Of a stretch of DNA of 31,067 nucleotides, positions 22,284 through 30,451 are shown in pieces; the stretch's first letter is position 1, and each line of letters opens with the position of its first letter. Below the pieces are notes generated by a model that did no database searches, had not been told where the DNA came from, and was given only the letters and a program-made list of their open reading frames with translations. The translations under genes and the position numbers were made by a program. The DNA is from DATACN01 sp038215095 (lineage in GTDB: Bacteria; Actinomycetota; Thermoleophilia; Solirubrobacterales; Thermoleophilaceae): assembly GCA_038215095.1 (NCBI GenBank), contig JBBQRG010000037.1, positions 1 through 31,067 on the forward strand, in the 5' to 3' direction.

Positions 22284-25247
22284 CTAGCCCCCGGTGAGGC
22301 CAAGGCGGTGGGCGGTGGCCGCCGCCTCGCCGCGATTGCGCACCGAGAGCTTCACGAGGATGCGCGAGACGTGGACGCTCGCGGTCTTGTCGCTCATGTA
22401 GAGGCGCTCGCCGATCTCGCGGTTGGTGTGTCCCTCGGCGACGAGCGCCAGGACCTCGAGCTCGCGCGACGTAAGCCCGAAGTGGTCGTCCGCGGAGGGC
22501 GCCTCGGCGGCGGCTGGCTCGTCCGTGGCTTCCAGCGGAACGCGGCCGCGCCTTGCAAGCGCCTCGATCTCCGCCAGCAGAAGCGGCGCGCCGATCTCGC
22601 GCGCCAGGTTCCGTGCCTCGGCAAGCCGGTCCGCGACGTCGCGCCCGCGCGCGCCCTCCGCCAGGGCGGCCTCGACCTCGCGCAGGCGCGCGTACGCCGT
22701 CCGGAACGGCATCGCCAGCTCTGCAAACCGCTCCGCGGCGCTACCGAAGGCGGCCGCGACCGAGGGGCCGCCGCCGGCCCGCTCCGCCTCGGCGCGCGCC
22801 AGCGCCGCCCAGGCGTGGACCTCGGGACCCGCGCCCACGCCGACAAGGTCGTCGAGACGGTCTCGCAGCTCCTCGGTGCGGCCGGGCTCCTCCGGCTCGG
22901 AGCGCGCCCGCGCCAGTGCCCGCCGGTCGGCCTCGGCGCGCATCGCGTGGGCATGCAGGGGCGCGGTCATGGACACCATGACCACCGTCTCTCCGAGCAG
23001 CGAGAGCGCGCGCTCGGCGGCGCCCGCCGCCGCATCGGCGTCGCCGCGCCAGAGCGCCTGCTCCACTTCGGCCGACGCGAACGGCCCTACCCACTGCGGG
23101 TCGTTGGCGCCCTCGACCATCTCACGGATCAGCTCCAACTCGGGTTCGGCGGCGCGCGGATCGCCGCGCTCGATCAGGAGCTGCGCGCGCGCCTGGCGCA
23201 GCCCCGCCTCGGCGATCCCGGTGGGATTCAGCTCGAGCGCGTCCGCCACAAGACGTGCCGCGCTCTCGTAGCGCCCGAGCCGGATCAGCCGCAGGGCCAC
23301 CTCGCTCGCGACGAAGGCGCCAGCCAACCGGCCGACGCCGGCGAGCTCGCAGGCCTCGATCCCTTCGATCCCCAACTCCGCCGCCTCCTCGATGCGGCCG
23401 GCCTGGTCGATCGTGTCGCCGAGGTTCACGTAGGCACTGCCGATGTCGTCGGGCGCGGCCAGCTCAGTCGCGAGCCGGAGCGCCGCGCGCAGGTGCTCGA
23501 TCCCGCGCTCACGGTCACCGAGCTGCCCAACGTCGACTCCGAGGGTGTTGAGCGCGTGCCCCTCCACTTGCGGCGCCCCGACCGCCCGCGCGATCGCGAG
23601 CGCCTCCTCGGCGACGGGCAGCGATTCCTCGATCTGGTCTCTCAACATCAGCGTGCGTGCTAACAGCGCGAGCACCTCGGCCCGTTCCGCCGTCGGGGTC
23701 TCGGGCATCAGCTCGACCGCTCGTGAGTGCGCTTCGAGCGCCTCGTTCGTGCGCCCGGCTGACCAGAGGCCGCGACCGAGACGGGTCTGTGCGAGCGCCG
23801 CGGCGGCCACGTCCCCTGCGGCCTCGAAGGCTTGCGCCGCGCGCGTCAAGAGGGCGGTCCCCTGGTCGTGGTCGGCGGCGAGATGAGCGGCGTCGCCGGC
23901 TTGCATCAGCAGCGCGGCGTGCCCGATTCCGGCCCGTTTCTCGGCGTCGGGCACCTGGTCCCACAGCTCGAGGGCCACGCCGAACTGGCGCGCGGCCTCC
24001 GCCAGCGCTCCGGCGGAGCGTGACGCGAAGCCGGCTTTCACCGCTGCGGCCAGCGCGGCCGGGAGGTCGTGCGCGGCGTGCCAATGGTGGGCCAGCTCGG
24101 CGGCGGCGATGCTCTCGGACGCGCCCGCGAGCTCCGGGTCGCCCGCAAGCGCCTCGGCGAGCGCGCGGTGGCGCCTGGCCCGCTCGCCGGGGAGCAGGTC
24201 GTCGTAGACCGCCTCGCCGAATAGCGCGTGGCGAAAGCGCAGGTTTCCCGCGTCGGTCACCGAGACGATGTTGTGGGTGACCGTCTCGCGCAGCGGGGTC
24301 GACATGGCATCCTCACCCACGCCCGCAGCCGCGGCGAGCAGGGTCCCGGAAACCGGCCGCCCGGCGGCGGCCAGGACGCGCAGCGGCTCCTGCGCCGCGT
24401 CCGGCAGAGCCTCGACGCGCAACAGCAGGGCGTCCCGCAGCGAGTCGGGCAAGGGACCCTCGGCTCCGGCCGCCACGAGCTCCTCGGCAAAGAACGGGTT
24501 GCCCTCCGAGCGCGCGTGCACGCGCGTCACGAGGTCGGCGCTCGGCGCGCTCTCGAGGATCCCGGCGAGCTGCTCCTCGACCTCGGGCCGCGAGAGCCGT
24601 GCGAGCTCGACGCGCTCGACCTCGGGCAGCCGCTCCAGCTCCGCGAGCAGGCCGCGGAGCGGGTGGCGCCGGTGCAGCTCGTCGCTGCGGTAGGTGGCGA
24701 CGAGGAGTACCCGCTCGCGCCGGAGGTTGCGGGCCAGGAACGCGAAGAGGTCGCGCGTCGAGCGGTCGGCCCAGTGGACGTCCTCGAGCACGAGCAGCAC
24801 GGGCCGCTCGTCGGCGAGTCGGGCCAGGAGCGCGAGCACCGCCTCGAAGAGCACCGCCTGCGACGGCGCTCCGCCCGGCTCGGCCGCCGGAGCCAGCTCC
24901 GGCACCAGCCGCGCGAGCTCCTGCCGGCCGGCAACGGGCAGCTCATCGAGTGTGCCGGGCTCGACGACCCGCGCCAGGTCACGCAGCGCGCCGACGACCG
25001 GCGCGTAGGGCAGCTCGCCCTCGCCGAGCTCGATGCAATCGCCCTGCAGGACGAGCGCCCCGCCATCGCGCGCGCCTGCGGCGAGCTCGGCCAGCAGGCG
25101 GCTCTTGCCGACGCCGGACTCCCCTGTCACCAGGGCGACGCCGGCGATCCCCGTCCCGGCGCGTTCGAGCGCGTCGCGGAGGGCGGCGAGCTCCGCTGCC
25201 CGCCCGACGAAGCTGGGGCTCGACACCCTGCGGGCCACGAGGCGCAT
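22284..25247 (-). CDS. LAL-type LuxR-family regulator with ATPase and TPR-like repeats
   Basis: A ~987-aa large ATP-binding LuxR-family transcriptional regulator. The N-terminal AAA/STAND domain begins SFVGRAAELAALRDAL, has Walker A GESGVGKS at about residues 42-49 and Walker B LLVLEDVHWAD near 140-155. The middle 400-900 is Ala/Leu/Glu-rich helical repeats (TPR-like), including EVLALLARTLMLRDQIEESLPVAEEALAIAR and VNLGDTIDQAGRIEEAAELG. The C-terminal LuxR HTH is LTSRELEVLALVAEGHTNREIGERLYMSDKTASVHVSRIL. ATG 25247 follows an overlapping GTG at 25253. The ligand and targets are unknown; it lies 31 nt after a 53-aa gene on the same strand. Confidence 0.92.
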   Translation of the reverse strand: MRLVARRVSSPSFVGRAAELAALRDALERAGTGIAGVALVTGESGVGKSRLLAELAAGARDGGALVLQGDCIELGEGELPYAPVVGALRDLARVVEPGTLDELPVAGRQELARLVPELAPAAEPGGAPSQAVLFEAVLALLARLADERPVLLVLEDVHWADRSTRDLFAFLARNLRRERVLLVATYRSDELHRRHPLRGLLAELERLPEVERVELARLSRPEVEEQLAGILESAPSADLVTRVHARSEGNPFFAEELVAAGAEGPLPDSLRDALLLRVEALPDAAQEPLRVLAAAGRPVSGTLLAAAAGVGEDAMSTPLRETVTHNIVSVTDAGNLRFRHALFGEAVYDDLLPGERARRHRALAEALAGDPELAGASESIAAAELAHHWHAAHDLPAALAAAVKAGFASRSAGALAEAARQFGVALELWDQVPDAEKRAGIGHAALLMQAGDAAHLAADHDQGTALLTRAAQAFEAAGDVAAAALAQTRLGRGLWSAGRTNEALEAHSRAVELMPETPTAERAEVLALLARTLMLRDQIEESLPVAEEALAIARAVGAPQVEGHALNTLGVDVGQLGDRERGIEHLRAALRLATELAAPDDIGSAYVNLGDTIDQAGRIEEAAELGIEGIEACELAGVGRLAGAFVASEVALRLIRLGRYESAARLVADALELNPTGIAEAGLRQARAQLLIERGDPRAAEPELELIREMVEGANDPQWVGPFASAEVEQALWRGDADAAAGAAERALSLLGETVVMVSMTAPLHAHAMRAEADRRALARARSEPEEPGRTEELRDRLDDLVGVGAGPEVHAWAALARAEAERAGGGPSVAAAFGSAAERFAELAMPFRTAYARLREVEAALAEGARGRDVADRLAEARNLAREIGAPLLLAEIEALARRGRVPLEATDEPAAAEAPSADDHFGLTSRELEVLALVAEGHTNREIGERLYMSDKTASVHVSRILVKLSVRNRGEAAATAHRLGLTGG

Positions 25248-25278
25248 TATCACCGCCCGCGAGGGGTTGGCGCGGGTT

Positions 25279-25440
25279 TCAGGCGACGGCGGGACGCCGG
25301 CGCAGGCGCGGCCAGCGGCGGCTCGGGCGCCTGGTGCGCACGGGCCGGGGAGCGTCGGCCGCGCGGCGCGAGTTGGCCGCGGTCGCGTACAGGTCGGCGC
25401 GGTGTTGGGAGGCTGCGATGTTGGTGAGCTGGGAGGTCAT
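25279..25440 (-). CDS. 53-aa basic small protein upstream of the LAL regulator
   Basis: Reading on the minus strand from ATG 25440 gives MTSQLTNIAASQHRADLYAT, then AANSRRAADAPRPVRTRRPSRR and a Arg/Pro-rich end, stopping at 25279. A GAAGGGAA ribosome-like site is about 7 nt upstream. The N-terminal third looks like an amphipathic helix and the rest is a strongly basic tail. It resembles, from memory, short actinobacterial peptides with an N-terminal helix and RR-rich tail, but no family name can be given. It would be co-transcribed with the LAL regulator 31 nt downstream. Confidence 0.55.
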   Translation of the reverse strand: MTSQLTNIAASQHRADLYATAANSRRAADAPRPVRTRRPSRRWPRLRRRPAVA

Positions 25441-25457
25441 TGGAGGTTCCCTTCGGT

Positions 25458-25482
25458 CGAGTAAGGCGAACCTACGAGTAAG
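25458..25482. repeat. Direct repeat CGAGTAAG with 17-bp period
   Basis: Two exact copies of CGAGTAAG (25458-25465 and 25475-25482) separated by 9 bp lie just upstream of the 53-aa gene's start. Direct repeats about 1.5-2 turns apart are typical activator sites, so this may be a regulator site for the 53-aa gene/LAL unit. It is also within 115 bp of the CocE-like gene's start. Confidence 0.4.
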
Positions 25483-25593
25483 ACCTGGGGCCGCACATCG
25501 GGAAGATGCCTACGGCTGAGGGGCCGGAGGCCTTACCGGATGCCATCAACGGTCCTGCGACGCGGGCGACCAGGGCCTGATTGACTGAGCGAC

Positions 25594-27867
25594 GTGATCT
25601 GGGAGGTCCGCCTGTCTGTAGCTGTGGCGGTCCTGGTGCCTGCGTTCGTCGGGGGGGCCGGCGTGGCCGAGGCGGCGTTCAGCGCTCACGGCAGCGTGGA
25701 GCAGGTGTACGTGACGGGCCTGGCTCCCAACGCGCGGATGTCGCTCGTCAACCGCCGCGGCCGCACGGTCGCCCGGAAGCGCGCCGACGCGCAGGGCGGC
25801 CTTCTGTTCCGCAGCATCAAGCCGGGGATCGGGTACCGCGTTCGCCGTTCCCGCCGAGGAGCGAAGTCGGGGCCGCTGACGGTCCTCTCGAAGCGCTCGG
25901 CGCCGCCGAGCACCGGCTTCTACAGCCAGACCATCCCCTCGAGCGGTTACGGCTACCTCACCACCCGCGACGGCACGAAGCTGGCCATCGACGTGCATCC
26001 CCCGCAGAGCGTGGCCAACGCCCTGCCGGTCGGGCTTCCGCTCCCGCCGGCCCCGTCCGGCCCGACGACGACGTTGATCGAGTACTCGGGCTACGGCTAT
26101 GCTGACCCGGCCGGGCCGCAGAACGGGATCGCGGTGCTCGCCAACCTGATGGGCTTCACGGTCGTCGACGTGAACATGCGGGGCACGGGCTGCTCGGGGG
26201 GCGCGTTCGACTTCTTCGAGCCGCTTCAGAGCCTCGACGGATACGACGTGGTCGAGGCGGTCGCGCGCCAACCGTGGGTCCAGGGCCACAAGGTGGGGAT
26301 GATGGGCATCTCCTACGGCGGGATCAGCCAGCTCTTCACCGCGCGGACGGGTCCGCCGAGCCTGGCCGCGATCTCACCGCTCTCGGTCCTCGATTCCACC
26401 CAGACGACGCTCTATCCGGGCGGCATCCTCAACACGGGATTCGCCGTGGAGTGGGCCAAGGAACGCATCCACGACGCCAAGCCCGCTTCCCCGAAGGACG
26501 GGCAGGCGTGGGCCTACAAGCGGATCCAGAAGGGCGATCAGACCTGCAAGGCAAATCAGGATCTCCATGGCGAGGCGGTCAACCTGCTGGCCAAGATCCG
26601 GGCCAACAGCCACTACAAGCCCAAGGTGGCCGACCCGCTGGCGCCGGTCACCTTCGTCAAGAAGATCCACGTGCCGGTCTACCTGGCCTGTCAGTTCACG
26701 GACGAGCAGACGGGCGGTCATTGTCCGGCCCTCGCCGAGCACTTCACCGGCACGTCGCGAAAGTGGTTCACGTTCACGAACGGCACCCACGTCGACTCGC
26801 TGGACCCGGAGACCTTCAACCGCTGGTACGACTTCCTCCAGCTCTACGTGGCCAAGCAGGCCCCCATCACCAAATCCGCCGTGATCCAGGCCGGCGCGCC
26901 GGTGATCTACCAGCAGGCGATGGGGATCAACGGGGTGACCCTCCCCCCGGATCCGATCCAGCAGCAGCCAACCTACGGGGGCGCCCTGGCGGCTTTCGAG
27001 CGGCTCCAGCCGATCCGGGTCCTGTTCGACAGCGGCGCCGGCGGCAGCTCGCCCGGCCAGCCGCAGCCGGGCTTCGAGCAGTCCTTCCCGCGCTTCCCGG
27101 TTCCGGGAACCGTGGCCCGGTCCTGGTACCTCGCGTCCAGCGGCAAGCTCGCCAGCGGTCGGTCGGCTCACGCGGGCGCCAACAAATTCAGGTGGAATGC
27201 CCACGCGCGCCCGCTGACCGACTTCACAGGTGACACGGCCGCGGGCAGTGGCGGCCTGTGGACCGCGACACCTCCCTACAAGTGGTCCCAGAACCCGGCG
27301 GGCAGTGCCGTGTCCTACCTGACGAGCCCGTTGAGCGCGAACACGACCGTGGTGGGTGCCGGCGCCGTGCGCGCTTGGGTCCGCTCCTCTCGTCCCAACG
27401 TGGACCTCCAGGCAACGATCAGCGAGGTCAGGCCCGACGGCAAGGAGACCTTCGTCCAGGGCGGCTGGCTGCGAGGCAACGAGCGCAAGCTCGACGCCAA
27501 GAAGGGCACGCTGCTCGAGCCCACCCTGAGCCTGCGAGCGCGCGACGTGAAGCCCCTGTCGCGCAAGCACTTCGTCAAGGTCACGATCCCGCTCTACTAC
27601 GAGGGCCACGCCTACCGCGCCGGCTCGCGAATCCGCGTGACGATAAGCGCCCCGAACGGGGACCAGCCCATCTGGTCGTTCAGCAGGACGTCGCCCGCAA
27701 AGAGGCGCGCGACGGTCGCGATCGCCTTCTCAAAGCGCAGGCCGTCGAGACTGATCCTCCCGGTGGTGCCGGGCCTGGGCGTCCCGACCGGGCTACCGCC
27801 ATGCCCCGGCCTCAGGGGCGAGCCCTGCCGGGACTACAAGCAGCTCGTCAACCGAAAGGCTCACTGA
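25594..27867 (+). CDS. Exported CocE/NonD-family hydrolase (X-Pro dipeptidyl-peptidase S15 type)
   Basis: A 757-aa secreted serine hydrolase. The signal peptide is LSVAVAVLVPAFVGGAGVAEA with cleavage before AFSAHG, giving export. After an Ig-like N-terminal stretch (residues 30-105) the S15 domain runs from about 115 to 410: VVDVNMRGTGCSGG, the nucleophile elbow GMMGISYGG (S240), D369 in CQFTDEQTGG and H399 in NGTHVDS. This triad has CocE-like spacing. The C-terminal X-Pro/PepX jelly-roll domain (about 520-730) includes YLTSPLSANTTVVGAGAVRAWVRSS and HAYRAGSRIRVTISAPNGDQPIW. GTG 25594 is used; the ribosome site is weak. Natural substrate (ester, amide or peptide) is unknown. Confidence 0.9.
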   Translation: MIWEVRLSVAVAVLVPAFVGGAGVAEAAFSAHGSVEQVYVTGLAPNARMSLVNRRGRTVARKRADAQGGLLFRSIKPGIGYRVRRSRRGAKSGPLTVLSKRSAPPSTGFYSQTIPSSGYGYLTTRDGTKLAIDVHPPQSVANALPVGLPLPPAPSGPTTTLIEYSGYGYADPAGPQNGIAVLANLMGFTVVDVNMRGTGCSGGAFDFFEPLQSLDGYDVVEAVARQPWVQGHKVGMMGISYGGISQLFTARTGPPSLAAISPLSVLDSTQTTLYPGGILNTGFAVEWAKERIHDAKPASPKDGQAWAYKRIQKGDQTCKANQDLHGEAVNLLAKIRANSHYKPKVADPLAPVTFVKKIHVPVYLACQFTDEQTGGHCPALAEHFTGTSRKWFTFTNGTHVDSLDPETFNRWYDFLQLYVAKQAPITKSAVIQAGAPVIYQQAMGINGVTLPPDPIQQQPTYGGALAAFERLQPIRVLFDSGAGGSSPGQPQPGFEQSFPRFPVPGTVARSWYLASSGKLASGRSAHAGANKFRWNAHARPLTDFTGDTAAGSGGLWTATPPYKWSQNPAGSAVSYLTSPLSANTTVVGAGAVRAWVRSSRPNVDLQATISEVRPDGKETFVQGGWLRGNERKLDAKKGTLLEPTLSLRARDVKPLSRKHFVKVTIPLYYEGHAYRAGSRIRVTISAPNGDQPIWSFSRTSPAKRRATVAIAFSKRRPSRLILPVVPGLGVPTGLPPCPGLRGEPCRDYKQLVNRKAH

Positions 27868-27871
27868 GACG

Positions 27872-28354
27872 ATGACCAAGAAGGCCGATTTCAACGCAGA
27901 GGAGTGGTCGACGCTGGTGGAGGCCCCGTTGCTCGCCGGCCTGCGGGTGATCGCCGCGGACAGAGGCGGGACACTGCGCGAAAGCGTGGCCATGGGGAAG
28001 GTCTACGCCCAGGTGCGCCAGCAGCACGGGCAGAGCGAGTTGCTGGACGACCTCGTCGCAAGCCCGCCCGGGGTGGACCAGGAGCGCGTTCGCGCGGCCG
28101 GCGACCTGGGCCGCTCGAGCACCGAGCGTCTTCGTGAAGCGATCGGGATCCTCGAGCAGAAGGCGTCGCCGGAAGAGGCCGAGGCCTACAAACGCTTTGT
28201 GATGGACATTGCCGAGGCCGCCGCCAAGGCCCACAAGGAGGGCGGCTTCATCGGCATCGGCGGCAAGCAGGTCAGCGAGAGCGAGCAGGCCGCCCTCGAC
28301 GAGCTGGCCGCGACGCTCGGGACCGCGACCACCGACCCCGTGGGGTTCGAATAG
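27872..28354 (+). CDS. Conserved hypothetical protein
   Basis: A 160-aa soluble protein starting MTKKADFNAEEWSTLVEAPL. The opening AEEWSTLVEAPLLAGLRVIAADRGGTLRESVAMGKVYAQVR is a pattern I associate with uncharacterised actinobacterial proteins, but I cannot name a family. The middle (ERLREAIGILEQKASPEEAEAYKRFVMDIAEAAAKAHKEGG) is helical. The tail FIGIGGKQVSESEQAALDELAATLG could be a second helical module. It starts 4 nt after the hydrolase stop and likely shares its transcript, although it has no signal peptide. Confidence 0.8.
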   Translation: MTKKADFNAEEWSTLVEAPLLAGLRVIAADRGGTLRESVAMGKVYAQVRQQHGQSELLDDLVASPPGVDQERVRAAGDLGRSSTERLREAIGILEQKASPEEAEAYKRFVMDIAEAAAKAHKEGGFIGIGGKQVSESEQAALDELAATLGTATTDPVGFE

Positions 28355-28405
28355 TCGATTCCGCGCGTGGGGAAGCTGCGGCGGATGGCTGCACCGGCTA
28401 GTTTG

Positions 28406-29552
28406 GCGCGTCTCTTGGCGGCTACTCGCGGAGGTGACGCGTGCTCTGGTCTCTTCTCTACCGGGCGTTGTGTGGGACGTTTCAGCTGCTCGCGCTTCGG
28501 TTTCGCTCGAGCGAGCGCAAGGAGGTCGAGATCTTGGTGCTCCGCCATGAGCTCGCGATCGCGAGACGCCAGCTCGGAAGGCCGCGACCGAGCGCGGCTG
28601 ATCGCGCGCTGCTCGCGTCGCTGAGCCGGGCGCTGCCGCGATCGAGGTGGTCGGCGTTTGCGGTCAGCCCGAAGACGCTGCTGTGCTGGCATCGTAGGTT
28701 GGTGGCTCGCCGCTGGACCTACGAGCGCCGTGGGCTCGGTCGACCGCCGCTCGACGCGAGACTCCAGGAGCTGATTCTGCGGCTCGCGCGCGAGAACCCG
28801 CGCTGGGGCTATCGGCGCATCGTCGGCGAGCTGCGCAAGCTGGGGCTGCGTGTCTCCGCTACGTCGGTGCGCTCGGTGCTGAAGCGCGGCCGGATCCCGC
28901 CGGCGCCGCGGCGGTCTGGCCCTTCGTGGCGGACGTTCCTGCGCGCGCAGGCGCGGGGTGTGATCGCGTGCGACTTCTTGACCGTTGACACCGTGTCGCT
29001 GCGACGCTTCTACGTGTTGTTCTTCATCGAGCTCCACACGCGTCGGGTGCGGCTCGCCGGCGTCACCCACCACCCGAGCGGCGACTGGGTCACCCAGCAG
29101 GCGCGCAACTTCGTGATCGACGTCGGCGGGCGGGAGCGGCCGCTGCGCTTGCTGATCCACACCGCGACGCGAAGTTCAGCGCGGCGTTTGACGAAGTCTT
29201 CCGAACTGAGGGCGTTGAGATCATCCGGACGCCGTTCAGGGCCCCGAACGCCAACGCGCACGCTGAGCGGTTCGTCCGCACCATGCGCGAGGAGTGCCTC
29301 GACTGGCTGCTCGTCATCGGCCGCCGCCATCTCGAGCGCGTCCTGCGCGAATACGTCGATCACTACAACCGCGAGCGCCCGCACCGAGCGCTCGGGCTGC
29401 GACCGCCCCAGCCCGCGCCGCAGGTGATTCGGCTCCTCCCGCGACATCAGGCCGCGGTTCGTCGCCGCGACCGGCTTGGCGGGCTCATCCACGAATACGC
29501 GTGGGCGGCGTGAGGGACGGAGCCGAGTTTGTGAACCCTAGGAGACGCGGCC
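28406..29552 (+). mobile_element. DDE insertion sequence (IS3/IS481-like rve type), extent approximate
   Basis: A transposase gene is flanked by an imperfect inverted repeat: GCGCGTCTCTTGG at 28406-28418 and, reading inward from the other side, GGCCGCGTCTCCTAGG at 29537-29552. The shared core is GCGTCTC. The ends are inferred from this repeat only; no target duplication was verified. Confidence 0.5.
28441..29513 (+). pseudogene. IS transposase with rve/DDE core, one-base frameshift
   Basis: Cuts and joins DNA to move the element. From GTG 28441 the first frame has an HTH-like N-terminus (VEILVLRHELAIARRQLGRP), the block ARENPRWGYRRIVGELRKLG and the first DDE Asp in IACDFLTVDTV, then breaks at LLIH. 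The second frame carries the second Asp (DAKFSAAFDEVF), NANAHAERFVRTMREECLD with the Glu, and ends RLGGLIHEYAWAA at 29513. One G is missing after 29160 (CAC-ACC instead of CAC-GAC); restoring it gives HDRDAKF and a 357-aa protein. The frame is intact elsewhere, so this is a recent loss or a read error. Confidence 0.85.
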
Positions 29553-29566
29553 TCAGCTCTGGTGCA

Positions 29567-29761
29567 TCAGCTGCCCGCCGGTTTGCGGCGGATCGCGAAC
29601 AGAGGGGCGCCGCACTCAGGGCAGTACCCCTCCCAGCCGGGACGACCGTTGGGCAGGGTCACCTGCTGCGCGTCGGCGATGGTGACCTTCTCGCCGCAGA
29701 CGCACCAGGCCTGCGGGCCGGGGTCCTGTGCCTCTGAGTGCCGCGAGCTCCGGTCAACCAT
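29567..29761 (-). CDS. Small zinc-ribbon protein, DUF5679-like
   Basis: A 64-aa protein (MVDRSSRHSEAQDPGPQ followed by AWCVCGEKVTIADAQQVTLPNGRPGWEGYCPECGAPLFAIRRKPAGS). The pattern C-x-C...VTLPNGRP...G-C-P-x-C-G...F matches DUF5679-type zinc ribbons of unknown function. The first knuckle reads CVC rather than the usual CxxC, and the second is CPEC. ATG 29761 was preferred over TTG 29770. It lies right next to the IS, so it may be at a mobile-element boundary. Confidence 0.7.
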   Translation of the reverse strand: MVDRSSRHSEAQDPGPQAWCVCGEKVTIADAQQVTLPNGRPGWEGYCPECGAPLFAIRRKPAGS

Positions 29762-29792
29762 GCCCGACAAGCGTATCCGCGGCTAGGTGCCT

Positions 29793-29965
29793 TCATGAGG
29801 GGCGCGGCGATAGCCCGCCTAACGCCGTCGCAGCAGCCGATTCTTGGCGTATTTGTTCGGGCCGATTCCGCTCGAGCACGAACCATTGGTGGCGACCGCA
29901 GTCAGGACAGATCTACCACTCAGTTGGATCGTCCCGCCAGCCGGTCGTGTAAGGGGCTGGCTTCT
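29793..29965 (-). pseudogene. Zinc-ribbon-like gene fragment with in-frame TAG
   Basis: On the minus strand one frame reads VEKPAPYTTGWRDDPTEW, then TAG at 29913-29915, then ICPDCGRHQWFVLERNRPEQIRQESAAAT and a stop at 29793. The sequence looks protein-like on both sides of the TAG, where a one-base change from CAG (Gln) would restore it. The 5' end runs into IS110-like sequence at about 29960, so the N-terminus appears to have been replaced. No start codon is available. Probably a dead remnant. Confidence 0.45.
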
Positions 29966-30250
29966 CGACGATCCTCGAGCTCGCGCAAGGCGGTCCGCTA
30001 CGCGGGCCTCGACATCACCGTGTCGCAATCGGATAGCAAGCGCGCGCCGGGGCGGCTCTCCCGTCAGGGGCCGGCGACGCTGCCCTGGGCGGCCTTCGAA
30101 CGCCGCGCAGGTCGCGCGCTGGCCGGCTCCCCGGACCGCGACGAGTACCTCCAGGCGAGCCGGGCGACTGCCGGCGCAGGGCGCGGTCGCCGGAGTGCAG
30201 GCCGGCTGTTTTCCGGACCTCTACCGAGCGCTGTCGGGCGACCCGCCCGA
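29950..30250 (+). pseudogene. Decayed IS110-family transposase fragment
   Basis: The frame SSSRKAVRYAGLDITVSQSDSKRAPGRLSRQGPATLPWAAFE matches the C-terminal Transposase_20 region of IS110/IS116-type transposases (typically AVRYAGLD...QSD...RAPGHLSRQGPP.LRWAL.EAA). GSPDRDEYLQA follows in the same frame. In between, the frame is disturbed: AAQVARWP appears one base over, indicating compensating indels. Later CFPDLYRALSGD may be the degraded end. No N-terminal RuvC-like part is present. Confidence 0.65.
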
Positions 30251-30403
30251 CCAGGTGATCACGTTGTAGCGGCGGGCCGCAAGCTCCTCATGCCGCCCGA
30301 GGGTCGGGATCCGGTGAACGTCTGAGGAACCGCCACTAGATAGAGCTTGCGACAGGCTAGCGGCCGTCTCACGCGCATGACATCACTCTGCCGGGAGTGG
30401 CGG
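30251..30403. other. Intergenic stretch with no recognised feature
   Basis: About 150 bp between the IS110 remnant and the selenoprotein stop codon. I see no gene, clear promoter or terminator. The sequence may be degraded mobile-element DNA. Confidence 0.3.
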
Positions 30404-30417
30404 CTACACCTCGTCGA

Positions 30418-30436
30418 GAGGGCCGAACTGGCCCTC
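30418..30436 (-). promoter_or_regulatory. Candidate bacterial SECIS hairpin
   Basis: On the minus strand GAGGGCC-AGTTC-GGCCCTC forms a perfect 7-bp stem with a 5-nt loop containing GU. It starts 12 nt after the UGA (30449-30451), and the loop begins 19 nt after it. Bacterial SECIS elements are stem-loops just downstream of UGA with a G or GU in the apical loop, recruiting SelB-Sec-tRNA. Position, size and loop all fit. Confidence 0.7.
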
Positions 30437-30448
30437 GGTGGGCTCCGC

Positions 30449-30451
30449 TCA
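30449..30451 (-). other. In-frame UGA, predicted selenocysteine codon
   Basis: The triplet TGA sits between TGC (Cys) and GCG GAG CCC (Ala-Glu-Pro), giving C-U-A-E-P, exactly the tail for which the family is named. Some family members have Cys at this position (CCAEP), which supports Sec over a stop. Confidence 0.8.

Noticed and set aside
29913..29915. TAG read through as a recoded amino acid (pyrrolysine-like)
   Set aside because: No sign of a recoding element, the gene lacks its N-terminus and a start, and a simple CAG to TAG change explains it.
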